A stretch of DNA of 64,000 bases from VAZQ01 sp963785745 (GTDB taxonomy: Bacteria > Pseudomonadota > Alphaproteobacteria > Rhizobiales > Xanthobacteraceae): contig CAWAWR010000009.1 of NCBI GenBank assembly GCA_963785745.1, forward strand, positions 372,001 to 436,000. Direction: 5' to 3'. This document shows, piece after piece, positions 33,746-42,860 of this stretch. A model generated the notes under the pieces. It was not told the DNA's origin, did no database searches, and saw only the letters and a program-made list of their open reading frames with translations. Within the stretch, counting starts at the first letter, position 1. Every line of letters begins with the position of its first letter. The translations under genes and the position numbers were made by a program.

Positions 33746-35368
33746 TCAGCTCCGCAGGCCGGGCGCCTCGTGGCCGGTGCGTGCCACGTACTCCGTGTAG
33801 CCGCCGCCGTACTGGTGGATGCCTTCGGGCGTCAGCTCCAGCACCCGGTTGGATAGCGCGGCCAGGAAGTGCCGGTCGTGCGAAACGAACAGCATGGTGC
33901 CCTCGTATTGCGAGAGCGCGGTGATGAGCATCTCCTTGGTCGCCATGTCCAGGTGGTTGGTGGGCTCGTCCAGCACCAAAAAATTCGGCGGGTCGAAGAG
34001 CATCTTCGCCATGACCAGCCGCGCCTTCTCGCCGCCCGACAGCACCCGGCACCTCTTTTCGACGTCGTCGCCGGAAAATCCGAAGCAGCCGGCCAGCGCG
34101 CGCAGCGAGCCCTGACCGGCCTGGGGGAACGAGTTCTCCAGCGACTCGAATACCGTTTCCTCGCCGTCGAGCAGATCCATGGCGTGCTGCGCGAAATAGC
34201 CCATCTTCACGCTGCCGCCGAGCGCCACCGTGCCGTCGTCCGGCTCGGTGGAGCCCGTCACCAGCTTCAGCAGCGTCGACTTGCCCGCGCCGTTGACGCC
34301 CATGACGCACCAGCGCTCCTTGCGGCGCACCAGGAAGTCGAGACCCTCGTAGATGCTCCGGTTGCCGTAACTCTTGTGCACGTTCTTCAGGTTCACCACG
34401 TCCTCGCCGGAGCGCGGCGCGGGCAGGAACTCGAACAGCACCGTCTGGCGCCGCTTGGGCGGCTCCACCCGTTCGATCTTCTCCAGCTTCTTCACCCGGC
34501 TCTGCACCTGCGCGGCGTGCGAGGCGCGTGCCTTGAAGCGCTCGATGAACTTGATTTCCTTGGCGAGCATAGCCTGCTGACGCTCGAACTGGGCCTGCTG
34601 CTGCTGCTCGTTCTGCGCGCGCTGCTGCTCGTAGAACTCGTAGTTGCCCGAGTATGTCGTCAGCGCGCCGCCGTCGATTTCCACCACCTTGGTGACGATG
34701 CGGTTCATGAACTCGCGGTCGTGCGAGGTCATCATCAGGGCGCCCTCGTAGCCCTTGAGGAATTGCTCCAGCCAGATGAGGCTTTCCAGGTCGAGATGGT
34801 TGCTCGGCTCGTCGAGCAGCATGGCGTCCGGACGCATGAGGAGGATGCGCCCCAGCGCCACGCGCATCTTCCAGCCGCCGGACAGCGCGCCGACGTCGCC
34901 GTCCATCATCTCCTGGCTGAAGCCGAGGCCGGCGAGGACTTCGCGCGCCCGGCCTTCGAGCGCGTAGCCGCCCAATTCCTCGAAGCGCGCCTGCACCTCG
35001 CCGTAGCGCTCAACGATCTCCTCCATGTCGTCCGCCCGCTCGGGGTCAGCCATGGCGGTCTCGAGCTCTTTCAGCTCGGCGGCGATGACGCTCACCGGGC
35101 CGGCGCCGTCCATCACCTCGGCCGCGGCGCTGCGGCCCGACATCTCGCCCACGTCCTGGCTGAAGTAGCCGATGGTGACGCCCCGCTCGACGCCCACTTG
35201 GCCCTCGTCGGGCTGCTCCTCGCCCGTGATCATTCGGAACAGCGTCGTCTTGCCGGCCCCGTTGGGGCCGACGAGGCCGACCTTCTCCCCCTTGTTGAGC
35301 ACCGCTGAGGCCTCGATGAAGAGGATCTGGTGACCGTTCTGCTTGCTGATGTTGTCGAGTTGAATCAT
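33746..35368 (-). CDS. ABC-F family ATPase (YbiT-like ribosome-associated protein)
   Basis: 540 residues, two ABC domains in one chain and no membrane part. Domain 1 has Walker A GPNGAGKTT (about 34-42) and signature LSGGWKMRV; domain 2 has GVNGAGKST and LSGGEKARL with 'LVLDEPTNHLDMATKEM'. Between them is the charged Gln/Arg-rich P-site tRNA interaction motif ('QQRAQNEQQQQAQFERQQAM', then 'ERFKARASHAAQVQSRVKKL'). The length and the linker match the YbiT branch. ABC-F proteins act on stalled ribosomes. It is a housekeeping gene wedged between catabolic operons; a weak ribosome site precedes the ATG at 35368. Confidence 0.9.
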   Translation of the reverse strand: MIQLDNISKQNGHQILFIEASAVLNKGEKVGLVGPNGAGKTTLFRMITGEEQPDEGQVGVERGVTIGYFSQDVGEMSGRSAAAEVMDGAGPVSVIAAELKELETAMADPERADDMEEIVERYGEVQARFEELGGYALEGRAREVLAGLGFSQEMMDGDVGALSGGWKMRVALGRILLMRPDAMLLDEPSNHLDLESLIWLEQFLKGYEGALMMTSHDREFMNRIVTKVVEIDGGALTTYSGNYEFYEQQRAQNEQQQQAQFERQQAMLAKEIKFIERFKARASHAAQVQSRVKKLEKIERVEPPKRRQTVLFEFLPAPRSGEDVVNLKNVHKSYGNRSIYEGLDFLVRRKERWCVMGVNGAGKSTLLKLVTGSTEPDDGTVALGGSVKMGYFAQHAMDLLDGEETVFESLENSFPQAGQGSLRALAGCFGFSGDDVEKRCRVLSGGEKARLVMAKMLFDPPNFLVLDEPTNHLDMATKEMLITALSQYEGTMLFVSHDRHFLAALSNRVLELTPEGIHQYGGGYTEYVARTGHEAPGLRS

Positions 35369-35461
35369 AGGGACACGGATTCCGGAAGCGGTTGCGGCGC
35401 CCTTATGCCATGGGACGCGGCTCGGGAAGAGTGTTCCGAGCCGCCAGGCCGGGGGGCCAAC

Positions 35462-35494
35462 AATAAGGAAAGGGTGAGGGGCCAGCCCTCACCC
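35462..35494 (-). terminator. Terminator-like hairpin after the ThDP-enzyme gene
   Basis: GGGTGAGGG / CCCTCACCC (9 pairs, GCCAG loop, 35472-35494) is followed on the minus strand by TTTCCTTATTG. It lies about 60 bases beyond the stop of the leftward gene at 35553. The T-tract is interrupted, so strength is moderate. Confidence 0.65.
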
Positions 35495-35552
35495 AATGGG
35501 GACTCGTTGAGATGTTTTCAAGGACGCGCCGCGCGGCGCGGTCCGGCTGCTC

Positions 35553-37286
35553 CTACAGCCGCGTCACCGTCACATGCAGCACGGCGGTGCGGCCGCCTTT
35601 CACTTCCTTGATGGCGCGGTCGAGCGCCGCCGGCACCTGCGCCGGATCGGTGATCTTCTCGCCGTAGGCGCCGAACGCTTCGCCGATCTTGGAGAAGTCG
35701 ACGTCGCTCGGCAGGTTGGCCGCGAACTCGTCCTCGACCTTGGCGTCGCCGTCCGGATAGACGCGCAACGTCAATTCCTTCACCGCCGACCAGCCGCCGT
35801 TGTCGAGCACGATCGAGAGGATCGGTAGCTTGTATTGCTTCGACGCGCCGTAGACCGAGCTCGGCACGTTGAAATAGAAGCTGCCGTCGCCGACGATCTG
35901 GATCATCATGCGGTCGGGCGCCGCGAGCTTGGCGCCAAGCGCCATGCCGCCCGATGAGCCCAAGCCGCCGCCGCCGACGCGGGTGACCGTGCCGGGCAGG
36001 GGCCGCGGGATCTGCTGCTGGATCGCCGGCGAATTGCGCGCGGCTTCCGCAAACACGATGTCCTTGTCGGCGATGCGCTTGGCGAGCTCGGCGCAGAGAT
36101 AATGCGCGTTGATCGCGCCGACCTTGCCCTGATTGGCCGCAAGCTCGGCGGCGCTTTGCTTGCGCTTGGCCTGCTGCTCCGCCATTTCCGCAACCCGTGC
36201 TTTGGCGGCATCGCGGAACGCCGGCGACGCCTTCTGCTTCACGGCGTCGTAGAGCTGCTCGACGATGCGTGCGCTGTTGCCTTGCAGGCGCAGGTTCGCC
36301 GGGAAGCTCCACATCGGCGAGCCGCCCTTGAGCACGTCGACGTCGATCTGGCCCCAGAAGGTCTTCTCGTTGACCTTGGTCTCGCGCGGGAAGAACGGAA
36401 CGTCGACGTCGACCAGCAGGCCGAAGTCGGCCTTGCCGATGTGCGCCCCGCCGCCGAAGCCACCGAAGCACGGTCCTTCATGGCCGAAATTGTTGACCAT
36501 GTTGGCTTCGAACAGCCGGATGCCCGCGAACTCGGCGAGCTTCTCGATTGCCTCCGACGCGCCCGGCGTGCGGCCGGCATACGATGCAAGCAGGATCGGA
36601 TAGCTCGACGCGAGCAGCGCATCGGCGAGCTTGTCGACGAGCCGCGGGTCGACGCCTGCCGGCTCGGTCGCGCCATAGCGTTCGCCGGGGTATGAGCGTA
36701 CGTCGTCATCGGCCCAGACTTCGGTGAGGATTTCGCGCGGCAGCATCAGGTAGACCGGCCCCTTCGGGTCGCTCTGCATCACCGTGTGCGCGCGCCGGAT
36801 CACCTCCTTGGCGACGATGCCGGAGGGGAGCGTCCATTCCCATTTGGTGTAGGGGCGCACCAGGCTGCCCTGGTCGAACGGCTCCTGCACGAAGTGCACG
36901 TAGTTGTCGCGCGTGCCGGTCAATTCGCCGTGGGTGGTGAACGGCGCCTTGCCGGCCATCAGCAGCACCGGCAGCCGGCTGCGATAGAGGTTGTGCATGG
37001 CGTTTGCGGTGTTCGCGGTGCCGACGTCGACATGCACGAGCACGCCCTGGCCGCGCCCGGTCATCAAGGCGTAGCCGCCCGCCATATGCGCGGCGGTGTT
37101 CTCATGCGGGCAGACGACGATGGTCGGGATTTTCTGGCCGCGCCGCTTGCGGCCGGCGAAGGCCTCAATGATGGGCGCGTGATCGGTGCCCATGTTCGAG
37201 AACAGATAGTCGATCCCGACCTCGTTGAGGCCTTCGATGAAGTAATTCGCGGCCGAATAGCTCGCGACATTGGCGCCGGTATCCAT
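35553..37286 (-). CDS. Thiamine-diphosphate-dependent enzyme (acetolactate-synthase-like fold)
   Basis: 577 residues from the ATG at 37286 (GGAGTTCCCCC upstream). The N-terminal Pyr domain carries the activating Glu in 'PHENTAAHMAGGYALMTG'; the middle domain is at about 210-330; the C-terminal PP domain has 'GGGGLGSSGGMALGAKLA' and the Mg/ThDP motif starting GDGSFYFN and ending 'LDNGG'. The family joins or splits 2-keto acids, including benzoylformate and sulfopyruvate decarboxylases; which one is open. It lacks the FAD-binding hallmarks needed to call it IlvB. Downstream of a Bug gene by 35 bases, so the ligand may feed this enzyme. Confidence 0.8.
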   Translation of the reverse strand: MDTGANVASYSAANYFIEGLNEVGIDYLFSNMGTDHAPIIEAFAGRKRRGQKIPTIVVCPHENTAAHMAGGYALMTGRGQGVLVHVDVGTANTANAMHNLYRSRLPVLLMAGKAPFTTHGELTGTRDNYVHFVQEPFDQGSLVRPYTKWEWTLPSGIVAKEVIRRAHTVMQSDPKGPVYLMLPREILTEVWADDDVRSYPGERYGATEPAGVDPRLVDKLADALLASSYPILLASYAGRTPGASEAIEKLAEFAGIRLFEANMVNNFGHEGPCFGGFGGGAHIGKADFGLLVDVDVPFFPRETKVNEKTFWGQIDVDVLKGGSPMWSFPANLRLQGNSARIVEQLYDAVKQKASPAFRDAAKARVAEMAEQQAKRKQSAAELAANQGKVGAINAHYLCAELAKRIADKDIVFAEAARNSPAIQQQIPRPLPGTVTRVGGGGLGSSGGMALGAKLAAPDRMMIQIVGDGSFYFNVPSSVYGASKQYKLPILSIVLDNGGWSAVKELTLRVYPDGDAKVEDEFAANLPSDVDFSKIGEAFGAYGEKITDPAQVPAALDRAIKEVKGGRTAVLHVTVTRL

Positions 37287-37321
37287 GGGGGAACTCCGTG
37301 ATTACGCGTTGTTGTTGTGGC

Positions 37322-38329
37322 TTATTGATCCATTTTCAAGAGATGGCTGTTTTCCTTGAGAACCTGCGACCAGCGCGCGGTCTCGCTGCGGATGAACGCG
37401 ATCAGCTCGTCCGAGGTCGAGTTGACGGCATTGATGCCGACCTTGTCGAGCCGCTCGCGGGTCGGCTTGTCGGCATAGATCTTGGCGACGGCGTTCTGGA
37501 TCTTCTCGACGATCGGGCGCGGCGTGCCCGCCGGCGCCGCGATCGCGATCCAGGTCGAGCTTTCGTCGATCGAGGGGAGGCCGGCGGCTTCGCTCAGGCT
37601 CGGCACGCCGGGAAACATCGGCAGCGGCTGGTTGGTGTACTTCGCCAGCGCGCGGTATTGCCCGCCCTGCACCAGCGGCAGCGCGGTGCCGGTCGAGTCG
37701 AGTGCGAAGTCGACGGTGCCGGCCAGCACGGCCTGGCCGATCTCGGCGCTGCCTTTGAACGGAATGAGCTGCACGTCGATGCCGGCGGTCTTGGCGAACA
37801 GCACTGCGCCAAGCCGCGACGTGATCGTGCCGGCGCCCATGTTCATCGTCCCGGGCCTCGCCTTGGCCTGGTCGATCAGCTCCTTGATCGACTTCGGCCC
37901 GCCCGCCATCCGCGTCACGACCAGCGACATGTTCTTGGTCAGCATGGTGACCGGGATGAAATCCTTCAGCGGCTCGTAAGGTAGGTTCGGCAGCGTCAGC
38001 GGATTGAGCACCATGGTGGTGTCCATGGGGATGAACAGCGTGTAGCCGTCGGGCGCAGCGCGCGCGACCTGCTGGGCGGCAATCGCCGTGTTGCCGCCGG
38101 GACGGTTCTCGACCACGACGGTCTGGCCCCAGTCCTCGCTCAGCTTCTGTCCGACGAAGCGCGCGATCACGTCGGCCGGGCCGCCGGGCGGGAACGGCAC
38201 GATCAGCCGCACGATCCGGTTGGGATAGCTCGCCGTGTCGGACGCGCCCTGCGCCAACGCTTGACCGCCGGCGGCGACGCAAGCGAGGGCGCAAGCCAAG
38301 CTGGTGGCGAGCGCGCGGATGACGGTCAT
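37322..38329 (-). CDS. TctC/Bug-type periplasmic binding protein, classical Sec type
   Basis: 335 residues from the ATG at 38329 (GGAGGAAACAG upstream). The signal is followed by 'YPNRIVRLIVPFPPGGPADV', 'VENRPGGNTA', 'APDGYTLFIPMDTTMVLNP' and 'LIPFKGSAEIGQAV'. It lies between an MltB-type gene (22 bases upstream) and the ThDP enzyme (35 bases downstream) on the same strand. Co-transcription with the ThDP enzyme suggests a 2-keto acid or its precursor as ligand; this is inference. Confidence 0.88.
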   Translation of the reverse strand: MTVIRALATSLACALACVAAGGQALAQGASDTASYPNRIVRLIVPFPPGGPADVIARFVGQKLSEDWGQTVVVENRPGGNTAIAAQQVARAAPDGYTLFIPMDTTMVLNPLTLPNLPYEPLKDFIPVTMLTKNMSLVVTRMAGGPKSIKELIDQAKARPGTMNMGAGTITSRLGAVLFAKTAGIDVQLIPFKGSAEIGQAVLAGTVDFALDSTGTALPLVQGGQYRALAKYTNQPLPMFPGVPSLSEAAGLPSIDESSTWIAIAAPAGTPRPIVEKIQNAVAKIYADKPTRERLDKVGINAVNSTSDELIAFIRSETARWSQVLKENSHLLKMDQ

Positions 38330-38351
38330 CTGTTTCCTCCGCTCTTCTTGC

Positions 38352-39611
38352 TTACTTGGCGCCGCGCAAACGGCCGAGCAGTTCCGCGGTCGGCCAGGAA
38401 TCCGCCGGCAGCTTGAGCTTGACCTGCATGGCGCGGACCGCCTGGCGGCTTTTCAGCCCCAGTATGCCGTCGATCCGGCCGACATCAAATCCGCGCTTGG
38501 CGAGCAAGGTCTGCAGTTCGCGGACCTCGTCGCCATTCAAGCCCGGAATCTTCTCGCCCATGCCGGGGTTGTAGGCTGGGGCGCCGGCCAGCCGTGTCGC
38601 GTAGTAGGCGGCGGTCAGCGAATAGATCAGCGAATTATTCCACTCAGTGTAGACCTTGAAGTTGTCGAACGCGAGGAACGCCGGCCCGAACCGGCCCATC
38701 GGCAAAACCAGCGACGCCGGCAGGTCGTCGGTCTCGAGCGGCTTGCCGTCGGCGCGGGTCACCCCCCACTTCGCCCATTGCGATCGCGGATGCTGGATCG
38801 AAAGGTCGGACTGGTCCCACGCGAGGTTCTGCGGAACGCGCACCTCCTGGATCCAGGGCTGATTGCGCTTCCATCCCAGGTGCATCAGGTAGTTCGCCGT
38901 CGAGGCGAGCACGTCCGGCATGCTGGTGATCAGGTTGCGCCGGCCGTCGCCGTCATAGTCGACGGCGCTGCGGTAATATTCCGACGTCATCATCTGGGTC
39001 TGGCCGAGCTCGCCGGCCCAGGAACCGATCATTTCCTCCGGGCGGAGGTCGCCGCGTTCGATCATGCGCAGCGCGTCGAACAGGCGCGGGCGGAACAGTT
39101 CGGGCCGGCGGCAATCATAGGCGAGCGTCGCCAGCGCAGGCAGCACCTGCTCCTTGCCGGCGCTGGCGCCGAAATCGCTCTCCAGCCCCCAGAACGCGAC
39201 GATGACCGGGGCCGGCACGCCGAAATCCTTGTCGATGCGCTGGAAGATGTCCTTGTGCTTCGTGATCAGTTGCCCGCCGCGCTGGAGGCGATAGGTCGGG
39301 ATCAGCTTCTTGGAGAAGTCGAGGAAGTTCTGCGCGAAGAATCGCTGCCCGCGGTCGATATTGATGATGCGCTGATCGAATTTCAGGAACGGCGAGGCGG
39401 CGGCGATCGCCGAGGCGGAGATCTTCTGGGCGGTGGCCTCGCGTTTGAATTCGGCCAGCCACTGGTCGAAGTTGGCCGTGTTGCGGCAGTTGGGCTGGGC
39501 GAAGGCCGCGGTCGGAGCCAAAGCTGTGAATATCAGCAGGGGGAGGGCGAAGCTCAGATACAAGCCCGAAAATCTGCGTCGCATAGTGCCGTCCGTTGTG
39601 ATGCTGGCCAT
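38352..39611 (-). CDS. MltB-like lytic murein transglycosylase with peptidoglycan-binding domain
   Basis: 419 residues from the ATG at 39611, chosen over a codon at 39659 and one at 39584 because GGGGGAAACA lies just before it. A signal peptide ends near 'AAFAQ'. The SLT-type catalytic domain (about 45-325) has the catalytic Glu144 in 'VAFWGLESDFGA' and 'AGELGQTQMMTSEYYRSAVD'. A PG_binding_1 domain at about 350-415 ends the chain ('GDEVRELQTLLAKRGFDVGR'). It cuts glycan strands to 1,6-anhydro ends in the periplasm. Divergent from the HbpS-like gene. Confidence 0.92.
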   Translation of the reverse strand: MASITTDGTMRRRFSGLYLSFALPLLIFTALAPTAAFAQPNCRNTANFDQWLAEFKREATAQKISASAIAAASPFLKFDQRIINIDRGQRFFAQNFLDFSKKLIPTYRLQRGGQLITKHKDIFQRIDKDFGVPAPVIVAFWGLESDFGASAGKEQVLPALATLAYDCRRPELFRPRLFDALRMIERGDLRPEEMIGSWAGELGQTQMMTSEYYRSAVDYDGDGRRNLITSMPDVLASTANYLMHLGWKRNQPWIQEVRVPQNLAWDQSDLSIQHPRSQWAKWGVTRADGKPLETDDLPASLVLPMGRFGPAFLAFDNFKVYTEWNNSLIYSLTAAYYATRLAGAPAYNPGMGEKIPGLNGDEVRELQTLLAKRGFDVGRIDGILGLKSRQAVRAMQVKLKLPADSWPTAELLGRLRGAK

Positions 39612-39837
39612 TGTTTCCCCCGGAACGGTGGCCGCCGCAAGCTTCGCACGTCTAAGCATCCTTGCTGGCCTTGCCGCAACTCGCCTATCTTAGCCGTTAT
39701 TCGCTGGACCTTGCGCAGGCGCGGCAGTATGCCCGCGAATTGCGCCGGGAACGGCATGGGAACGGCAGTTTCCGACCACATCGTAACGGCGGCGGCGGCG
39801 TTGCGGATGGGATGGTCTTGGGATCGGGAGGCTTGAG

Positions 39838-40353
39838 ATGCCAATGCGCATTCTGATGGCGTTGATGATCGGGGCGGCGGTTTGCGCCGCCGGACCGGTG
39901 CTGGCTCAGCAACCGGCGCCAGCGGCTGCGCCGCCTCCGGCACCCGAATACGGCCTGCCAATGTCGAGTGAGCAGGCCAAGGCGGCCGCCACGGCGGCGC
40001 TTGCAGAAGCGCGCAGGAACAACTGGCGCATGGCCGTGGCCGTGGTCGGCCCTGAGGGCGGCGTCATCTATTTCGAGAAGATGGACGGCACGCAGAATGC
40101 GTCGTTCCAGCTTGCCACCGCCAAAGCCCGCACCTCGGCGCTGTTTCGCCGGTCGAGCAAGGTGTTCGTCGACCAATTTGCCGCCGGCAACGTCGCTTTC
40201 ATGACCTTTCCGGACGATGCGCGGCCGACCGCATCCGAAGGCGGCCTTCCGATCATCGTGGACGGCAAGATCATCGGCGCCATCGGCGTAAGCGGGGGCA
40301 CCGGCCAGCAGAACGGCGTGGCCGCAACCGCAGGCGTCAACGCGGTGAAATAG
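39838..40353 (+). CDS. Exported GlcG/HbpS-family haem-binding-type protein
   Basis: 171 residues from the ATG at 39838 (GGGAGGCTTGAG upstream). A signal peptide ends 'PVLAQ', then a Pro/Ala linker and a single GlcG/HbpS (DUF336) domain at about 40-171: 'AAATAALAEARRNNWRMAVA', 'GGVIYFEKMDGTQNASFQLA', 'GGLPIIVDGKIIGAIGVSGG'. HbpS in Streptomyces binds haem and senses redox stress; others in the family are of unknown role. Extracytoplasmic location fits the neighbouring redox theme. It precedes the ergothioneine genes by 230 bases. Confidence 0.85.
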   Translation: MPMRILMALMIGAAVCAAGPVLAQQPAPAAAPPPAPEYGLPMSSEQAKAAATAALAEARRNNWRMAVAVVGPEGGVIYFEKMDGTQNASFQLATAKARTSALFRRSSKVFVDQFAAGNVAFMTFPDDARPTASEGGLPIIVDGKIIGAIGVSGGTGQQNGVAATAGVNAVK

Positions 40354-40474
40354 CCGTACCGCGACGTGACCGAATTTTAATTTGTTCGCTTCGCCCGATA
40401 ACCCGTTGGATCATAATGTATTTCAGGCTCCGGCGAGGTAGCCTTGTTGGTTCTTCCAAAAAAGCACCCCATCT

Positions 40475-40583
40475 GTCCGTCATAACGGACCGTACATACT
40501 GGAATGTACGGAACCCTCGGCCTGCATAGGCCGTTTTCGTCTTCAAACGGGGGCGTTCGTCATCACCCCAAAGGGGATTTGGC
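40475..40583 (+). promoter_or_regulatory. egtB leader with a chain of overlapping hairpins
   Basis: Four perfect hairpins run in series: GTCCGT-cata-ACGGAC (40475-40490), CCGTACAT-actgga-ATGTACGG (40490-40511), CGGCCT-gcat-AGGCCG (40518-40533) and CCGTTT-tcgtcttc-AAACGG (40531-40550). The third and fourth share CCG and exclude each other. Further on, CCCC at 40566-40569 can pair either with GGGG of the ribosome site (40573-40576) or with the GGGGG at 40549-40553, which would free the ribosome site. This looks like a cis-acting RNA switch or attenuator for egtB. Pairings are seen; function is inference. Confidence 0.45.
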
Positions 40584-41852
40584 ATGGCTTTCTCAGCCAT
40601 TCGTAACTTTCGCGGCCAAAGCAACATCACCCCGATGCCGGGCACGGCCGCGGCTCGCGGCAGCAATGTGCGGAACGCCTGGGCCGAGGCCTTCCGGGAG
40701 GTGCGCGGCGAAACCGAGCGGCGCGCGGCGCCGCTTTCCGACGAGGACCAGATCGTCCAGTCGATGCCGGACACCAGTCCGACCAAATGGCATCGGGCGC
40801 ATACGACGTGGTTCTTCGAGCAATTCCTGCTGCTGCCGTATCTGCCGGGCTACCGCATCTTCGACAAGCAATTCTCCTACCTGTTCAACTCCTACTATGT
40901 CGCGGCCGGGCCGCGGCATGCGCGCCCGCAGCGCGGACTGGTGACGCGGCCGGCCAACAGCGAGGTCGCGGCCTATCGCGCGCATGTCGATGCTGCGGTC
41001 GTGCGGCTCGTCGACGAGGCCGGGGGATCGCAGCTCAACGAGGTGTTGCGCATCCTCGAGATCGGTCTCAATCACGAACAGCAGCATCAGGAGCTGCTGC
41101 TCACCGACATCCTGCATGCGTTTTCGCTAAATCCCATCGCACCGACTTATGACGCCAGCCGAATTCCCCCGGCAGCGAAGAAATCCGCGGCCGGATTTGT
41201 GGCGGTGCCGGAAGGGCTGCACAGCATCGGTTTCGCCGGCGACGGCTACTGCTTCGACAATGAAGGGCCCGCGCACCAGACCTATCTGCGGCCGGTCCGG
41301 ATCGCGCGCGCGCTCGTCACCAATGCGCAGTGGCTCGATTTCATCGCCGATGGCGGTTATGCGACGCCGTCGCTGTGGCTGTCGGACGGCTGGGCGATGG
41401 TGCAGGCGGAAGGCTGGGAAGCGCCGGGCTACTGGCGCAAGGTCGATGGCGTGTCGCACACGCTCACGCTCGCGGGCCTGCGGCCGGTCGATCCCGCCGC
41501 GCCGGTCTGTCATGTCAGCTACTACGAAGCCGACGCCTTCGCGCGCTGGATGGGCAAGGACCTGCCGACCGAGCAGGAGTGGGAGGTCGCGGCGCAGGCC
41601 GGTCTGATCGACGACGCGTTCGGGATCGTGTGGCAATGGACGCGCAGCGCCTATTCGCCTTATCCCGGCTATCGCGCCGCCTCCGGCGCGCTCGGCGAGT
41701 ACAACGGCAAGTTCATGGTCAATCAGATGGTGCTGCGCGGCTCATCGCATGCGACGCCCGCGGACCATTCCCGCCCAAGCTACCGCAATTTCTTCTATCC
41801 GCCGGCGCGCTGGCAGTTCAGCGGCTTGCGGCTTGTCGACTACGGCACTTGA
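40584..41852 (+). CDS. egtB: Ergothioneine biosynthesis sulfoxide synthase EgtB
   Basis: 422 residues from the ATG at 40584. The N-terminal DinB-like domain bears the iron ligands: His70/His73 region 'KWHRAHTTW' and 'NHEQQHQEL' with His164 and His168. The C-terminal formylglycine-generating-enzyme-like domain spans about 200-420 ('FVAVPEGLHSIGF', 'VSYYEADAFARWMGKDLPTE', 'RGSSHATPADHSRPSYRNFF'). EgtB joins trimethylhistidine (hercynine) to a thiol donor with oxygen. It is followed 18 bases later by egtD. No egtA or egtC is nearby, so the cysteine-using short pathway is likely. Confidence 0.94.
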   Translation: MAFSAIRNFRGQSNITPMPGTAAARGSNVRNAWAEAFREVRGETERRAAPLSDEDQIVQSMPDTSPTKWHRAHTTWFFEQFLLLPYLPGYRIFDKQFSYLFNSYYVAAGPRHARPQRGLVTRPANSEVAAYRAHVDAAVVRLVDEAGGSQLNEVLRILEIGLNHEQQHQELLLTDILHAFSLNPIAPTYDASRIPPAAKKSAAGFVAVPEGLHSIGFAGDGYCFDNEGPAHQTYLRPVRIARALVTNAQWLDFIADGGYATPSLWLSDGWAMVQAEGWEAPGYWRKVDGVSHTLTLAGLRPVDPAAPVCHVSYYEADAFARWMGKDLPTEQEWEVAAQAGLIDDAFGIVWQWTRSAYSPYPGYRAASGALGEYNGKFMVNQMVLRGSSHATPADHSRPSYRNFFYPPARWQFSGLRLVDYGT

Positions 41853-41870
41853 GAGAGTAGGGAGGCGACC

Positions 41871-42845
41871 ATGGCTGCACTGGCCCAGACTGCGCTTCGA
41901 CATGTGCCCGATGTCGTGGAGTCGAATTTCGCGGGTGACGTCATCGCCGGCCTGTCAGCGCGGCCGAAGCAGCTCTCGCCCAAATATTTCTACGACGAGC
42001 TTGGCGCGCAACTGTTCGAAGAGATCACGCGGCTGCCGGAATACTACCCGACCCGCTGTGAGCTCGCAATTCTCGAGAAGCACGCCGCCGAGATGGCGGC
42101 CTTCGTGCCGGCCGATGCCGCGCTGATCGAATTCGGCTCTGGCTCGACGCGCAAGGCGCGCATGGTCCTCAACGCGGCGCCGACAATCGGCGCCTATGTG
42201 CCGGTCGACATTTCATCCGAGATGCTTCAGCAGGAAGCGGCCGAGCTTCGGCGCGACTATCCGCGTTTGACGGTGCTGCCGGTCGAGGCCGATTTCACCA
42301 AGCCGTTCAATCTGCCGCGCGGGATCTCCGGGCGTCCGCGGGTCGGATTCTTCCCGGGATCGACCATCGGCAATTTCGAGCCGCACGCGGCGGCCGCGTT
42401 CCTCAGCCATGCGGCTTTGATGCTCGGCAAAAATTCGACGCTGATCATCGGATTCGATCTAGTCAAGGACGTGAGGATTCTGAACGCAGCCTACAACGAT
42501 GCCGCCCATGTGACCGCGCGCTTCAACCTCAATCTGCTGACGCGCATCAACCGCGAGCTCGGCGGGAATTTCGATCTCGGCGCGTTCTGCCACCAGGCGT
42601 TCTACAACACCGAACGGCACCGCATCGAAATGCATCTCGCCAGCCGCAAGCGCCAGAAGGTGAGGGTGGCCGGACGCTCCTTCGAATTCCGCGCCGGCGA
42701 AACCATCCATACCGAGAACAGCTACAAGTACACGCTGGAGTCCTTCGGTGCGATGGCGCGCGGCTCCGGCTGGACGCCGGTCGCCGCCTGGACCGATCCG
42801 AACGGCTATTTCTCGGTGCAGGCGCTCAAGTCCACAGCGGCCTGA
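41871..42845 (+). CDS. egtD: L-histidine N-alpha-methyltransferase EgtD
   Basis: 324 residues from the ATG at 41871 (GGAGGCGACC upstream). SAM-dependent fold with 'ALIEFGSGSTRKARMVLNAA' as the SAM-binding glycine loop, 'SPKYFYDELGAQLFEEITRL' and 'PEYYPTRCE' at the N-terminus, and 'RVGFFPGSTIGNFEPHAAAA' in the middle, all typical of EgtD. It adds three methyl groups to histidine to make hercynine, the EgtB substrate. Gene order B-D is the reverse of reaction order. Confidence 0.95.
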   Translation: MAALAQTALRHVPDVVESNFAGDVIAGLSARPKQLSPKYFYDELGAQLFEEITRLPEYYPTRCELAILEKHAAEMAAFVPADAALIEFGSGSTRKARMVLNAAPTIGAYVPVDISSEMLQQEAAELRRDYPRLTVLPVEADFTKPFNLPRGISGRPRVGFFPGSTIGNFEPHAAAAFLSHAALMLGKNSTLIIGFDLVKDVRILNAAYNDAAHVTARFNLNLLTRINRELGGNFDLGAFCHQAFYNTERHRIEMHLASRKRQKVRVAGRSFEFRAGETIHTENSYKYTLESFGAMARGSGWTPVAAWTDPNGYFSVQALKSTAA

Positions 42846-42860
42846 CGGACTGCTGATCCG

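Noticed and set aside
33869..35308. A 479-residue rightward open frame
   Set aside because: Antisense shadow of the ABC-F gene, which has clear Walker motifs on the other strand.
35553..37286. IlvB acetolactate synthase
   Set aside because: No evident FAD-binding hallmarks, no ilvH beside it, and a Bug gene is its neighbour, so a broader ThDP-enzyme call is safer.
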